Assembly (NCBI RefSeq): GCF_026341035.1
Contig: NZ_JAPEOQ010000001.1
Coordinates: 5,828,001 to 5,892,000 of the forward strand
Reading direction: 5' to 3'
Origin: Streptomyces sp. NBC_01016
GTDB lineage: Bacteria > Actinomycetota > Actinomycetes > Streptomycetales > Streptomycetaceae
DNA length: 64,000 bases
The position numbers and the translations under genes are program-made. Below, piece after piece: positions 54,231 through 62,629 of the stretch; the stretch's first letter is position 1, and every line of letters starts with the position of its first letter. Below the pieces are notes generated by a model. That model saw only the letters and a program-made list of their open reading frames with translations. It was not told the origin of the DNA and searched no databases.

Positions 54231-55439
54231 ATGACCCACGCACTTGTGTGGACCCTGGGTGCGATTGCGCTGATATCCGTCGCCGCGAATGTCGCACTCA
54301 TTACCCGCAACCGAGCGGTGACCGCGAAGAGACGCCAGGCCGAGGCCGCGCAGAAACAGGAGCTGAGCCGCGCCACCGCGCAACTCGCGGCCCAGCAGGG
54401 CGAGTTGGCCGCGGCCCGCTCCGAGCGGGAGAGCGTCATCGCCGGGGCGCGCGAGGCCGCGGAGGACAGCACGAAGAGCGTCCTCAAGGGCGCGGCGAGC
54501 TTCCTGCAGAGCCTTGCGGCCGAACAGACCGCCCTGCTGGACACCGTGCAGCGCAAGCACGGCGGCCACGAGGTGCTCAGCGACCTCCTCGACGTGGCGC
54601 ACGCGAACGCCCAGATGGCACGCAAGGCACAGGGCATCGCGGTGATGTGCGGTGCGCCGCTGGGCCGCCGCAACCGGCCGGCCAGCGTGTACGACGTCGT
54701 GCAGAACGCGAAGGGCCAGATCCGCAACTTCCAGCGCGTGTCGATCATGCAGCAGAGCGGCCTCGCCCTCAAGGCGTCCGCGGTCACCCCGGTGGCCCTG
54801 GCGGTCGCCGAGCTGCTGGACAACGCGGCGAGCTTCTCGCAGCACGACGCTCCGATCGAGGTCACGTTCCAGCGTGTCCAGGGCAACCTCTGCATCGTCA
54901 TCGACGACGCCGGCGTCAGCATGAACGACGAGGACCGGCAGCGGGCGACCGCCCTGCTCTCCGGCGACGAGGCGCCGCGGCTGCAGCAGCTGGGCACGCA
55001 GCCCAAGTTCGGTTTCCCCGTGATCGGCCTGATCGCCCGTCAGCACGGCTTCCAGGTGGACGTCACCGGGGTCTCCCGCTACGGCGGAGTGCGGGCCGTC
55101 GTCCGACTGCCCGAGGAGTTGTGGACCATGGAAGAGGCGACCCCCAAGGCCGCGGCGCCGGCTCCCGCTCCCGCCCCCGCCCCCCACCCTGCACCCGTAC
55201 GGCAGGGTCCGGGCCCGTCCGGGGTCGCTCCCCAGCGCACCGCGCACGGACTGCCCAAGCGCGCTGCCCGGCAGACGCCGACGGCCTCCCCGGCAGCAGT
55301 CCGCGCGCCCCGTCCGGTGGACGAGGCCACGCAGACAGGGCCGCGGGCATCCAGCCGGGGCCTGGGTGCGTTCCAGCGCGGCACCCTTGAAGCCCGCGCC
55401 GATGAGTCCCCCCTGGGCGAAGGGTCTGATGAGCGGTGA
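54231..55439 (+). CDS. cvnA: Conservon histidine-kinase-like ATP-binding protein CvnA
   Basis: 402 residues: an N-terminal membrane helix (ALVWTLGAIALISVAANVAL), a coiled coil (AKRRQAEAAQKQELSRATAQ), then an HATPase domain with N box VAVAELLDNAASFSQHDAPI and G1 box IDDAGVSMND, and a Pro/Ala-rich tail. CvnA is the sensor-like member of the Streptomyces conservon complex that couples to the GTPase CvnD. The usual extracellular sensing domain is absent in this short form. The ATG follows GAGAGGTG. Confidence 0.92.
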   Translation: MTHALVWTLGAIALISVAANVALITRNRAVTAKRRQAEAAQKQELSRATAQLAAQQGELAAARSERESVIAGAREAAEDSTKSVLKGAASFLQSLAAEQTALLDTVQRKHGGHEVLSDLLDVAHANAQMARKAQGIAVMCGAPLGRRNRPASVYDVVQNAKGQIRNFQRVSIMQQSGLALKASAVTPVALAVAELLDNAASFSQHDAPIEVTFQRVQGNLCIVIDDAGVSMNDEDRQRATALLSGDEAPRLQQLGTQPKFGFPVIGLIARQHGFQVDVTGVSRYGGVRAVVRLPEELWTMEEATPKAAAPAPAPAPAPHPAPVRQGPGPSGVAPQRTAHGLPKRAARQTPTASPAAVRAPRPVDEATQTGPRASSRGLGAFQRGTLEARADESPLGEGSDER

Positions 55440-56275
55440 GCACCTCCGACCTGTCATGGATGCTCGATGACATCGTTAACAACGTGCCCGGCGCGCGCCA
55501 TGCGGTCCTGCTGTCCGCCGACGGCCTGCCCCGTGCATCCACCGAGGGCCTCGGCGAGCGGGACCTGGTGACCATCTCCACGGCCATGTCCGGTATCCAG
55601 GCCCTGAGCCGGGCCACGGCGCCCTTCGTCGGAACCGCGCCGGCCGCGTCCTGGACGCAGACCATCATCGAGTTCCAGCACGGCTGGATCTTCCTGATCG
55701 GAGCCGGTCAGGGCGCCTATCTGGCGGCGGCCGCGGAACCCCATGTGGACATGCAGCAGATCAGTTACCGCATGCACCGTCTGGTGGCCCGGCTGGGACA
55801 CAACATGACGTCCGCACCTCGCGTGGACGGTCCGCAGGCAGGCCGGCGCGGCAGCCCCGAGCCGGCGCCCGGTGAGGAGACGGCCGATGTGCTCAAGGAG
55901 CTCGATGTGGCGCTCGCCGACGTGCACGGCGCCCGCCACGCGGTGCTGCTGGGCGGCGACGGACTGCCGCGCGGCGGCACCTCGGGCCTGCCGCGCGATC
56001 TCGCCGACCGGATCTCGGCGGCCATGACCGGCATCCACGCCAACAGCCGGGCCGCCGCGCAGTTCGCGGGCGCGACCGCGGACGTGGCGTGGCAGCAGAC
56101 GGCCATCGAGTTCCAGCACGGGTGGATCTTCCTCATCGCCGCCGGTGACGGGGCGCTCCTGGCGGCCTCGGCCGACCACGACTGCAACATCGAGCACTTG
56201 ACGTCCCAGCTGCATGCGGCAGAGCTCAGGATCGCGGCCTCTGCCGGGGCCGGCAGGGTGCCCGGCAATGTCTGA
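55436..56275 (+). CDS. cvnB: Conservon roadblock/LC7 protein CvnB with two tandem domains
   Basis: 279 residues, twice the usual CvnB length of about 140. Roadblock domains lie at about 5-115 and 155-265 and are close copies: both have GARHAVLL(S/G)(A/G)DGLPR and IEFQHGWIFLI. A Pro/Glu linker with Arg/Gly (PRVDGPQAGRRGSPEPAPGE) joins them. Roadblock proteins act as GTPase regulators and dimerise, so this one could form the dimer within one chain. GTG start, overlapping the cvnA stop by GTGA. Confidence 0.92.
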   Translation: MSTSDLSWMLDDIVNNVPGARHAVLLSADGLPRASTEGLGERDLVTISTAMSGIQALSRATAPFVGTAPAASWTQTIIEFQHGWIFLIGAGQGAYLAAAAEPHVDMQQISYRMHRLVARLGHNMTSAPRVDGPQAGRRGSPEPAPGEETADVLKELDVALADVHGARHAVLLGGDGLPRGGTSGLPRDLADRISAAMTGIHANSRAAAQFAGATADVAWQQTAIEFQHGWIFLIAAGDGALLAASADHDCNIEHLTSQLHAAELRIAASAGAGRVPGNV

Positions 56276-56651
56276 GCCCAGCGGTCCGGACCTCGAGCTG
56301 ACGTCCGACCTCGTCCCGCTCTTCGTGATCACGAACGGGCGGTCCCTGCCCCCCGAGCACGAATTCGAGCACACCGCGATGGTGACCTCTGCCGACGGGT
56401 CCGAGGCCGCCCTGCGCGCCCTGACGCCCGAGGCCCGCAGGGTCATGGAAGTGGTCACCGGCGGGGTCCTGTCCGTCGCCGAGGTCGCCGGCCACACCCG
56501 GTTCCCGATCGGCGTCGTGCGCATCCTGCTGGCCCAACTCGCGGAGGCCGGCCTGCTCGACGTCCGCCAGCCGGTCCCGGCCGCCGAGCTGGTGGACATC
56601 GACCTCGTCCGTGCTGTGCGCACCGGCCTGCAGAAGAAATTCGGAGTGTGA
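56268..56651 (+). CDS. cvnC: Conservon DUF742 protein CvnC
   Basis: 127 residues of DUF742, a winged-helix-like fold (LTPEARRVMEVVTGGVLSVA; RFPIGVVRILLAQLAEAGLL). The N-terminus LVPLFVITNGRSLPPEHEFE is the family hallmark. It overlaps cvnB by 8 nt and ends just before cvnD. Its role in the conservon complex is structural or regulatory. Confidence 0.93.
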   Translation: MSEPSGPDLELTSDLVPLFVITNGRSLPPEHEFEHTAMVTSADGSEAALRALTPEARRVMEVVTGGVLSVAEVAGHTRFPIGVVRILLAQLAEAGLLDVRQPVPAAELVDIDLVRAVRTGLQKKFGV

Positions 56652-56652
56652 C

Positions 56653-57216
56653 GTGTACCTGGATCCCTCTGTCAGCCAGGCCGTGAAGGTGCTCATCGTG
56701 GGCCATTTCGGCGTGGGGAAAACCACCTGCATCGGCAGTCTCTCGGAGATCAAACCGCTGCGGACCGAAGAGCAGATCACGATGGCCAGTGTGGGGCTCG
56801 ACGACCTCACCAGCACACCGAACAAGACGACCACCACCGTGGCCATGGACTTCGGCCGCCTCACCCTCTCCGACAGCCTGGTCCTCTACCTGTTCGGCAC
56901 GCCCGGCCAGGAGCGGTTCACCGAAATGTGGGAGGACCTCTCGCGCGGCGCACTGGGCGCGCTCGTCCTGGTCGACCCCGCGCGCATCGACGAGTCCTTC
57001 GCCGTCCTCGACCTCGTCGAGTCGTTCGGACTCACCTACACGGTCGGTGTGAACTCCTTCGCGGGCGGCACCGAGTACGCCCTCAAGGAGGTGCACGAGG
57101 CACTGAACCTCCACCCCGAGACCCCGATCGTGCGGTGCGACGTACGCGACGAGCGTTCCTCCGCCGAGGCACTGATCACCCTCGTGCAGCACCTCATGAC
57201 CCAGCTCGCCGCCTAG
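56653..57216 (+). CDS. cvnD: Conservon small GTPase CvnD
   Basis: 187 residues. P-loop GHFGVGKTT near residue 18, switch II FGTPGQERFTEMW, and the G4-like VNSFAGG where NKxD is changed, as usual in CvnD proteins. MglA/Rag-like GTPases of this kind switch conservon signalling. GTG start one base after the cvnC stop codon. The P450 gene follows after 10 nt. Confidence 0.93.
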   Translation: MYLDPSVSQAVKVLIVGHFGVGKTTCIGSLSEIKPLRTEEQITMASVGLDDLTSTPNKTTTTVAMDFGRLTLSDSLVLYLFGTPGQERFTEMWEDLSRGALGALVLVDPARIDESFAVLDLVESFGLTYTVGVNSFAGGTEYALKEVHEALNLHPETPIVRCDVRDERSSAEALITLVQHLMTQLAA

Positions 57217-57226
57217 GAGCCCCTGC

Positions 57227-58657
57227 ATGTCCCAGCCGACCGACCCCCGCCTGATACCGCCCGGCTGCCCGGCGCACGCCCAGGGCGGCAACACCCAGCT
57301 GTACGGGACCGATTTCGCGGCCAACCCCGAGGCCTACTACGCGCACCTGCGACAGGCCGGGCCCAGCGCGCCCGTCGACATCGCCCCCGGCGTCGAGGTC
57401 GAACTCGTCACCAGCTACGACGCCGCCCTGCACATCCTGCAGAACCCGGCCACCTTCCCGCGCGACGCGCGCCGCTGGAACGCGCTGAACGAGGGGCGGG
57501 TGCCGGCCGACAGCCCGGCCCTGCCGATGATGGCCTGGCGGCGCAACGCCCTGTTCGCCGACGGTGCCGACCACGCCAAGCTGCGCCAGGCCGTCACCGC
57601 TGCCCTGGCCACCGTGGACGAGCGTGCGCTGATCCGCCAGACCCAGGCCTCCGCCGACTACCTCATCAGCGGCTTCAGCTCGGACCGGCACGGCCGCGCC
57701 GAGCTCATGGCCGAGTACGCCGGCCCCCTGCCCCTCTTGGTCTTCTCCCACCTGTTCGGCTGCCCTCCCGAGATCGGCGACCGGGTCATCACCGGGATCT
57801 CCGGCATCTTCGAGGGCGCCGCCGGCGCGGACCAGATCCTCGGCCAGGCGCTCGCCGAGCTGATCTCGCTCAAGCACCGCCGGCCGGGCGACGACCTCAC
57901 CACCGAGCTGATCCGCCAGCACACCCTCCTCACCAGCGACCGGGCCGAGGCCGACGAGGCCGTGCTCCAGCAGCTCGTCACGCTGCTCTCCGGCGGCACC
58001 GCCCCGCTCGCCGCGGCCATCGGCACCAGCGCCGCCCTGTACCTGGGGGAGGACTGGCCCACCGGCCTTCCGGTCGAGGACGCCGTCTCCCAGGCCCTGT
58101 GGTCCTACGCGCCGATCGCCAACTACGCCGGTCACTACCCGACGGTGGACATCGAACTCGGCGAGCGGAGGCTGCGGGCCGGCGATCCGGTGCTCATCTC
58201 GTTCGCCGCGGCCAACACGGATCCGCGGCTGACCGAGCACCGGGCCCAGCTCAACTCGAAGGCCCATCTCGCGTTCGGGGCGGGACCCCACGCGTGTCCG
58301 GCGAAGGACCCGGCGCTGCTGATCGCGGTGACGGCGGTCGAGTGCCTGCTCAACCGGCTGCCCGACCTGGAGCTCGACAGGCCCTTCTCGGCGCTCGACT
58401 GGGTGCCCTCGCCGTGGAGCCGCGCGCTGGCCGCGTTGCCCGTGCGCTTCTCCCCACGGGCCGTCTCCACCGCCTCCGCCCCGTACGAGTCCGCCGCCCC
58501 GGCGGTGTCCCGGCCCACGCCCGGCCTCCAGCCGCCCGCGGCCGAACCGGCCGCCTCCGCTTCCACCGGAGCCGGCGTCGAGGACGAGTCCGGCCAGGGC
58601 AAAAAGCGCAAGGCGGGACTGTTCAGCCGCTTCGTGGCATGGACCAGGGGCGAGTGA
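57227..58657 (+). CDS. cvnE: Conservon cytochrome P450 lacking the EXXR motif (CYP157-like)
   Basis: 476 residues. The heme loop is FGAGPHACPAKD with ligand Cys357. Two normally invariant P450 features are absent: the K-helix EXXR is Q289-A-L-W292, as in the CYP157 family described from Streptomyces conservons, and the I-helix acid/Thr pair is replaced by GGTAPLAA (256-263). A C-terminal tail of about 75 residues ends in a basic patch (GKKRKAGLFSRF) that may bind the membrane. It belongs to the cvn operon. A catalytic role is uncertain. Confidence 0.9.
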   Translation: MSQPTDPRLIPPGCPAHAQGGNTQLYGTDFAANPEAYYAHLRQAGPSAPVDIAPGVEVELVTSYDAALHILQNPATFPRDARRWNALNEGRVPADSPALPMMAWRRNALFADGADHAKLRQAVTAALATVDERALIRQTQASADYLISGFSSDRHGRAELMAEYAGPLPLLVFSHLFGCPPEIGDRVITGISGIFEGAAGADQILGQALAELISLKHRRPGDDLTTELIRQHTLLTSDRAEADEAVLQQLVTLLSGGTAPLAAAIGTSAALYLGEDWPTGLPVEDAVSQALWSYAPIANYAGHYPTVDIELGERRLRAGDPVLISFAAANTDPRLTEHRAQLNSKAHLAFGAGPHACPAKDPALLIAVTAVECLLNRLPDLELDRPFSALDWVPSPWSRALAALPVRFSPRAVSTASAPYESAAPAVSRPTPGLQPPAAEPAASASTGAGVEDESGQGKKRKAGLFSRFVAWTRGE

Positions 58658-58746
58658 CGCAGGCAACTCCACTTTCCTGCGGTGCCATTGGATACTCAAA
58701 TGATCTTGTGGGTATTCATGGCGGCTGATGCTCGGAAAGGAGCACA

Positions 58747-59997
58747 GTGGGAATCGCCGTACTGCCGCAGGATCTTCGCCGCGCCACCGTCAGAGTCTTC
58801 TCGCGCCTGCGCACCCCCCAGGGGCAGGCAAATCCACTCCCTCACTACGCCGAACTCGCTGCATCAGGACCGGTCAGCCCCGCACCCTGGGGCGGCCACC
58901 TGGTCACCGGGTTCGCCGAGTGCGACCAGGTCCTGCGCGACCGGCAGTGGTGCGAACCCGACCGGCGCTGGCGCGAGCGGCAGGGCCCAGGCACCCGCTG
59001 GGCCGCGCCGTCCTCGCAGGAGATGAGCCACGCCCTGCCCAACCTCAACGGGCCGGAACACGCCCGAATACGCCGGGCGGCCGACGGTTTCGACCGCGCC
59101 GCCATCGGCCGTCTCCGCCCCGTCATCACGACAGCCACCGACCGCCTCCTCGACACATTCCACGAACAACTCCGCCACGGGGAGGCCGACTTCGCAGCCC
59201 TGGTCGGCGAGGAGCTCCCCATCGCCACGGTCGGACACTGGCTGGGCTTGCCCCGCGCCGACTGGCCCCGGCTGCGCGAGCTCACCCACGACCAGGTGTT
59301 CACCCAGGAACTCCTGCCGACGGCCAGTCAGCTCGCCCGCTCCGACGCCGCAACCGTGGAACTGCGCACGTACTTCACCGACCTCGTCCGCGCTCGCCGC
59401 GCCCGCCCGGGAGACGACCCCGTCTCGCAGTGGATCCGCACCTGGGACACCCTCGAAACCGACCGCGACCAGGCCGACCACCAGGTCTACCACCTGGCCC
59501 GCTTCGTCCTGCTGGCCGCGCTGGAGACCACCGCGACCCTGCTGTCGCAAGCGGTCCTCCACCTCGTCGAACACCCCCTGCACTGGGACGCGGTCGCCGC
59601 CGACCCCGAACTCGTCCCGGGCGCCGTGGAGGAGAGCCTGCGCTACGACCCGCCCACCCATGTGATCAGCCGCGTCGCCTCCCACGACATGCGCCTGGCC
59701 GGCCGCGACATCCGTGAGGGCGAGATGGCCCACCTCCTGATCGGCGCCGCCCACCACGACCCGCACCGGCACGCCGACCCCGCCACCTACAACCCGCACC
59801 GAAACCCCGGCGGCCACCTCGCCTTCAGCGGCGGCGTCCACTACTGCCTCGGCGCCCCCCTGGCCCGCCTGGAAGCACAGACCCTCATCACCCAACTCAC
59901 CCGCCGCATCCCCCGCCTCACCCTCGTACGCCCGCCCACCTGGGCGCCCCGCGTCGCCTTCCGCCGCCTCCTGAACCTGGACCTCACCCTCGCATGA
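58747..59997 (+). CDS. Cytochrome P450, second of the conservon
   Basis: 416 residues with orthodox P450 motifs: I-helix LLAALETTATLL, EESLRYDPP with intact EXXR, and heme loop AFSGGVHYCLGAPLARLEAQ. GTG start after AAAGGAG. It follows the EXXR-less P450 after 89 nt and overlaps the next gene by ATGA, so it is the more likely catalytic partner. Conservons often end in such a P450 pair. The substrate is unknown. Confidence 0.9.
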   Translation: MGIAVLPQDLRRATVRVFSRLRTPQGQANPLPHYAELAASGPVSPAPWGGHLVTGFAECDQVLRDRQWCEPDRRWRERQGPGTRWAAPSSQEMSHALPNLNGPEHARIRRAADGFDRAAIGRLRPVITTATDRLLDTFHEQLRHGEADFAALVGEELPIATVGHWLGLPRADWPRLRELTHDQVFTQELLPTASQLARSDAATVELRTYFTDLVRARRARPGDDPVSQWIRTWDTLETDRDQADHQVYHLARFVLLAALETTATLLSQAVLHLVEHPLHWDAVAADPELVPGAVEESLRYDPPTHVISRVASHDMRLAGRDIREGEMAHLLIGAAHHDPHRHADPATYNPHRNPGGHLAFSGGVHYCLGAPLARLEAQTLITQLTRRIPRLTLVRPPTWAPRVAFRRLLNLDLTLA

Positions 59998-60749
59998 CCG
60001 ACCACCTCCAGCCCTCCGACGGCTACAAAACCCTCCACCTCGACCAGGACGGGCCCGTCCTGCACGCCCGGCTCCACGCCGGCCGCACGGACGCCGTCCT
60101 CGACGTCGCCGCCATCGACGACCTCCTGCGACTGCTCGACAGCCTCACCGAGCGCACCGACGTGAAGGTCCTGGTCCTGTCCTCGCTGGCCGACGACTTC
60201 TGCCTGGGAGCCGACCGCAGCGAGTTCGCCGACGCACGCAAGGCCGACCCGACCGGCGCGGCCCTGCGCCGCATCGTCGACAAGGGCTTCCGGCTCTGTC
60301 AGGCCCTGGAGACCACCGACGCCATCACCATCGCGCGCCTCCACGGCCGGGTCACCGGTGCCGGCCTCGCCCTCGTCTCCTACTGTGACCTCCGCGTCGG
60401 CGCCGACACCAGCCGCTACCGCATGCCCGAAGTAGGCCTCGGACTGCCACCCGCATGGGGCGGCGCCACCGGCCGCCTCATCACCGAGGTCGGAGTCTCC
60501 CGCATCCGTGAACTCATGCTGACCAGCCGCGAGTTCGACGCTGCCACCGCGCACCGGATCGACTTCCTGCACGAAACCGTGCCCGAAGAGGGCCTCGACC
60601 GCGCGGTCACCGCCTGGACGCGTCTCCTCGGCCGCCGCTCCCAGGAATCAATGATCGCCGCCAAACGGATACTGACCGGCTACGCCCGCGCCGACCGCAC
60701 CGCCGACCTGGGCCTGCTCGACGCCAATCTCCTCACCGCCCACCTGTAA
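59994..60749 (+). CDS. Enoyl-CoA hydratase/isomerase family protein
   Basis: 251 residues with crotonase motifs: LGADRSEFADA, LHGRVTGAGLALVSYCDLRV for the oxyanion hole, and MPEVGLGLPPAWGG. The classical hydratase Glu pair is replaced at one position (PAWGGATGRL), so isomerase or other crotonase chemistry is possible. It overlaps the P450 stop (ATGA), tying a CoA-ester step to the conservon P450. It converges on the Imm49-like remnant. Confidence 0.88.
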   Translation: MTDHLQPSDGYKTLHLDQDGPVLHARLHAGRTDAVLDVAAIDDLLRLLDSLTERTDVKVLVLSSLADDFCLGADRSEFADARKADPTGAALRRIVDKGFRLCQALETTDAITIARLHGRVTGAGLALVSYCDLRVGADTSRYRMPEVGLGLPPAWGGATGRLITEVGVSRIRELMLTSREFDAATAHRIDFLHETVPEEGLDRAVTAWTRLLGRRSQESMIAAKRILTGYARADRTADLGLLDANLLTAHL

Positions 60750-60750
60750 T

Positions 60751-61140
60751 TCAGGACGGGCTCGGAGCCGGGGCGGGCGCCTGCAGGAGTGAGGCAGGCA
60801 GATAGGCAGAGGTCGCCGTGCAGGTCCCAGCCGTGGACCTGCAGGCGAGCACGGACAGAGCGATCGCGCCCAGGGGGAGCAGGCTCTCGGGCCCGGCCTC
60901 TTCACCGGCGGCGCTTCGGTGGGTGACGAGCCGTTCGTGCAGCGCCTGCTCGAACGCGGCCTGGTCGCCGCGGAGCAGGATGCGCAGCAGCCGCTGGTCG
61001 GGGCCCGTGGCCCCGGCCGCATCCAGCGCGAGGGCAGCGTCGAGGCGCTCGCCCATCGACGGCATCCACAGGGGAACTTCCGGCCAGCCGCGGGGCAGAC
61101 GGCCGGCCGACGGCGTCAAGTAACCGCACAGGGCGTCCAC
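60751..61140 (-). pseudogene. Truncated Imm49-like immunity protein remnant
   Basis: 129 codons match the C-terminal part of Imm49-type proteins (DALCGYLTP; GWPEVPLWMP; GPDQRLLRILLRGDQAAFEQAL; LLPLGAIALSVLA). An in-frame stop lies upstream near 61197, and the N-terminal half is absent. Residues 100-108 (CRSTAGTCT) are out of frame: the neighbouring frame reads LQVHGWDLH there, the family sequence, so a one-base loss and a one-base gain flank it. No toxin gene is adjacent. Confidence 0.6.
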
Positions 61141-61411
61141 CTGCGCGAGACCGGCTGCATCGGAGACCGAGCCGCACGCTACGCGCTGAACTCACCGACG
61201 CGATGGAAGAGCGGCCTGTCGCTGCGGCGACTGCGGGTGTCGGGCGATCTTGCGGGTCTGCTGCGTCTACTCGCGATCGAGGCGCTCGGCCGGCGAACCG
61301 TGTGAGACATGCAACGAACACCCATGATCAATTTCCGCCGCGTCCGGCCCGCCGCCTAGCGTCCCCCGGACACATCGACAGCCGGGGGCTTATCGAGCGG
61401 AAAGACAGCAC

Positions 61412-61775
61412 GTGATGACCCCGGCCCACAGCGGCAGAGGCTCCGGGAGCCTCATATCCGCCCTGCTGCCCGACGGGGCAGAGGGGCCGTTCCTGGTGCT
61501 CCTCTTCGCCGCCCTGATCGGGCCGGCCTTCTACGGCCGGTACAAGCAGCGCCGCGACGGCACGCACCCGCCGCGTGTGAACGCCGCGGTGCAGCGGGGC
61601 GCGGCCCGGGTCACCCTCTGCGGCGCCGTCCTTGCGGAAATCCTCGGCCTGATCGGGATCTTCGCCTTCAAAACCACGTGGCACGTGGTGGGCAGGCGTC
61701 GCGCCGCTCGTCCTCTGCGCCTTCGGGATCGTCCTGGTCCGATGGGCACGCGCGCACGCCCGGGGACACAGGTGA
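61412..61775 (+). pseudogene. Array gene 1: small membrane protein with frameshift
   Basis: GTG at 61412 (or ATG 61415) follows GGAAAG. The frame begins with a hydrophobic segment (GPFLVLLFAALIGPAFYGRY) and continues to FAFKTTWH. Then membrane-protein sequence resumes in the +1 frame as WWAGVAPLVLCAFGIVLVRW and ends in a TGA that overlaps the GTG of gene 2. One extra base near 61689 explains this. Without correction the frame runs on into gene 2, giving a hybrid product. Error, decay or programmed shift cannot be told apart here. Confidence 0.6.
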
Positions 61776-61969
61776 CGCGCTCGGACAAGTGGCTGGTCGT
61801 CGCCCTGGTCGTGCTGATCATGGCCACCGTCTGCAACGCCGTCACGAGCCGCACCGGCTGGGGCCGCGTGCGCGAGCTGGCCATCGGCGTCTACGTCATC
61901 AGCTTTCTGGCCTGGCACTTCCGCAGCGACCGGCGCAAGCGGCACGCAGGGAAGAGGAAGCCGAAGTGA
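61772..61969 (+). CDS. Array gene 2: two-helix small membrane protein
   Basis: 65 residues. TM1 DKWLVVALVVLIMATVCNAV, a short loop with TGW, TM2 RELAIGVYVISFLAWHF, then the basic end RSDRRKRHAGKRKPK. GTG start overlapping the corrected end of gene 1 and ending in a GTGA overlap with gene 3. No known family. The hairpin plan with TGW and terminal W-x-x-RR-like residues recurs in the neighbours. Confidence 0.7.
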   Translation: MTRSDKWLVVALVVLIMATVCNAVTSRTGWGRVRELAIGVYVISFLAWHFRSDRRKRHAGKRKPK

Positions 61970-62211
61970 AGCTCCACATGGACGGGACGGACCGGGTCCT
62001 GCTCATCGCGCTGACCATCCTCGGCATTGCCAACGCCACGGACTCGGACGCCTCGACCGGGTGGCGGCTGTGGGGCACCTTCATGCCCGCCGCCCTCGCC
62101 TGCAGGATCATCCGCGATGCCCGCCGCAAGCGGCGCAGGCAGCGTGCCGAGCGCCAGGCCCTGCTGACGCGCCTCGACCGCCTCATGCGCCGCGAGGTGA
62201 AGCGCCGATGA
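61966..62211 (+). CDS. Array gene 3: two-helix small membrane protein
   Basis: 81 residues. TM1 DRVLLIALTILGIANATDSD, a loop with STGW, TM2 LWGTFMPAALACRII, then a strongly basic cytoplasmic-type tail (RDARRKRRRQRAERQALLTR). GTG start overlaps gene 2 (GTGA); GGAAGAGGA lies upstream. The ATG at 61978 is an alternative. Paralogous in plan to genes 2, 5, 7, 8 and 9. Confidence 0.7.
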   Translation: MKLHMDGTDRVLLIALTILGIANATDSDASTGWRLWGTFMPAALACRIIRDARRKRRRQRAERQALLTRLDRLMRREVKRR

Positions 62212-62423
62212 AGAAGCACCTGAAGAAGAACCTCGGCGCCGTGCCGGGCGGTGCTGCGGTCAGCGTGGCGGGCGGGGCGAGCGGCGCCGCCTGGGGCGGA
62301 TCCGGCGGCGCAGTCGTGCCGTGGTGGCTGTGTGCCCTCGTAGGAATCGTTCTCCTCCCACTGATCGTGATCATCGTCCAGAACGTCCGTGACATGGTCC
62401 GGCTGGCGAAGGCGAACCGATGA
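62208..62423 (+). CDS. Array gene 4: Gly-rich single-TM small protein
   Basis: 71 residues. Basic start MKKHLKKNLGAV, a Gly/Ala-rich segment (PGGAAVSVAGGASGAAWGG), one TM (WWLCALVGIVLLPLIVIIV), then QNVRDMVRLAKANR. It ends with the same RDxxRLAKANR as gene 6, showing that the two are paralogs. ATGA overlaps at both ends. No family recognised. Confidence 0.75.
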   Translation: MKKHLKKNLGAVPGGAAVSVAGGASGAAWGGSGGAVVPWWLCALVGIVLLPLIVIIVQNVRDMVRLAKANR

Positions 62424-62629
62424 AGTGGATCTCGCCCAGCGGGCCGCCGCGCAGCCGGAGGTTCCATGCCGTCCAGATCGGGCTCGTCGTGGGCTACTGC
62501 CTCGCGGGCGGCGTCGAGGTCTCCGTATGGCGCTACTCGGTGCAGGCGGCCTGCATCGGCGCGCTGATTGCCTCGTCCGTCTGGAACTGGTGGCGCATGC
62601 GGCGCACATGGAAGAAGGGCCCCAAGTGA
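62420..62629 (+). CDS. Array gene 5: two-helix small membrane protein
   Basis: 69 residues. TM1 VQIGLVVGYCLAGGVEVSVW, TM2 ACIGALIASSVWNWW, and the basic tail RMRRTWKKGPK. The W-N-W-W-R-M-R-R motif is the same position-wise element as W-N-Y-F-H-A-R-R in gene 8 and V-W-N-L-R-R in gene 9. ATGA overlap with gene 4, GTGA with gene 6. Confidence 0.75.
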   Translation: MKWISPSGPPRSRRFHAVQIGLVVGYCLAGGVEVSVWRYSVQAACIGALIASSVWNWWRMRRTWKKGPK

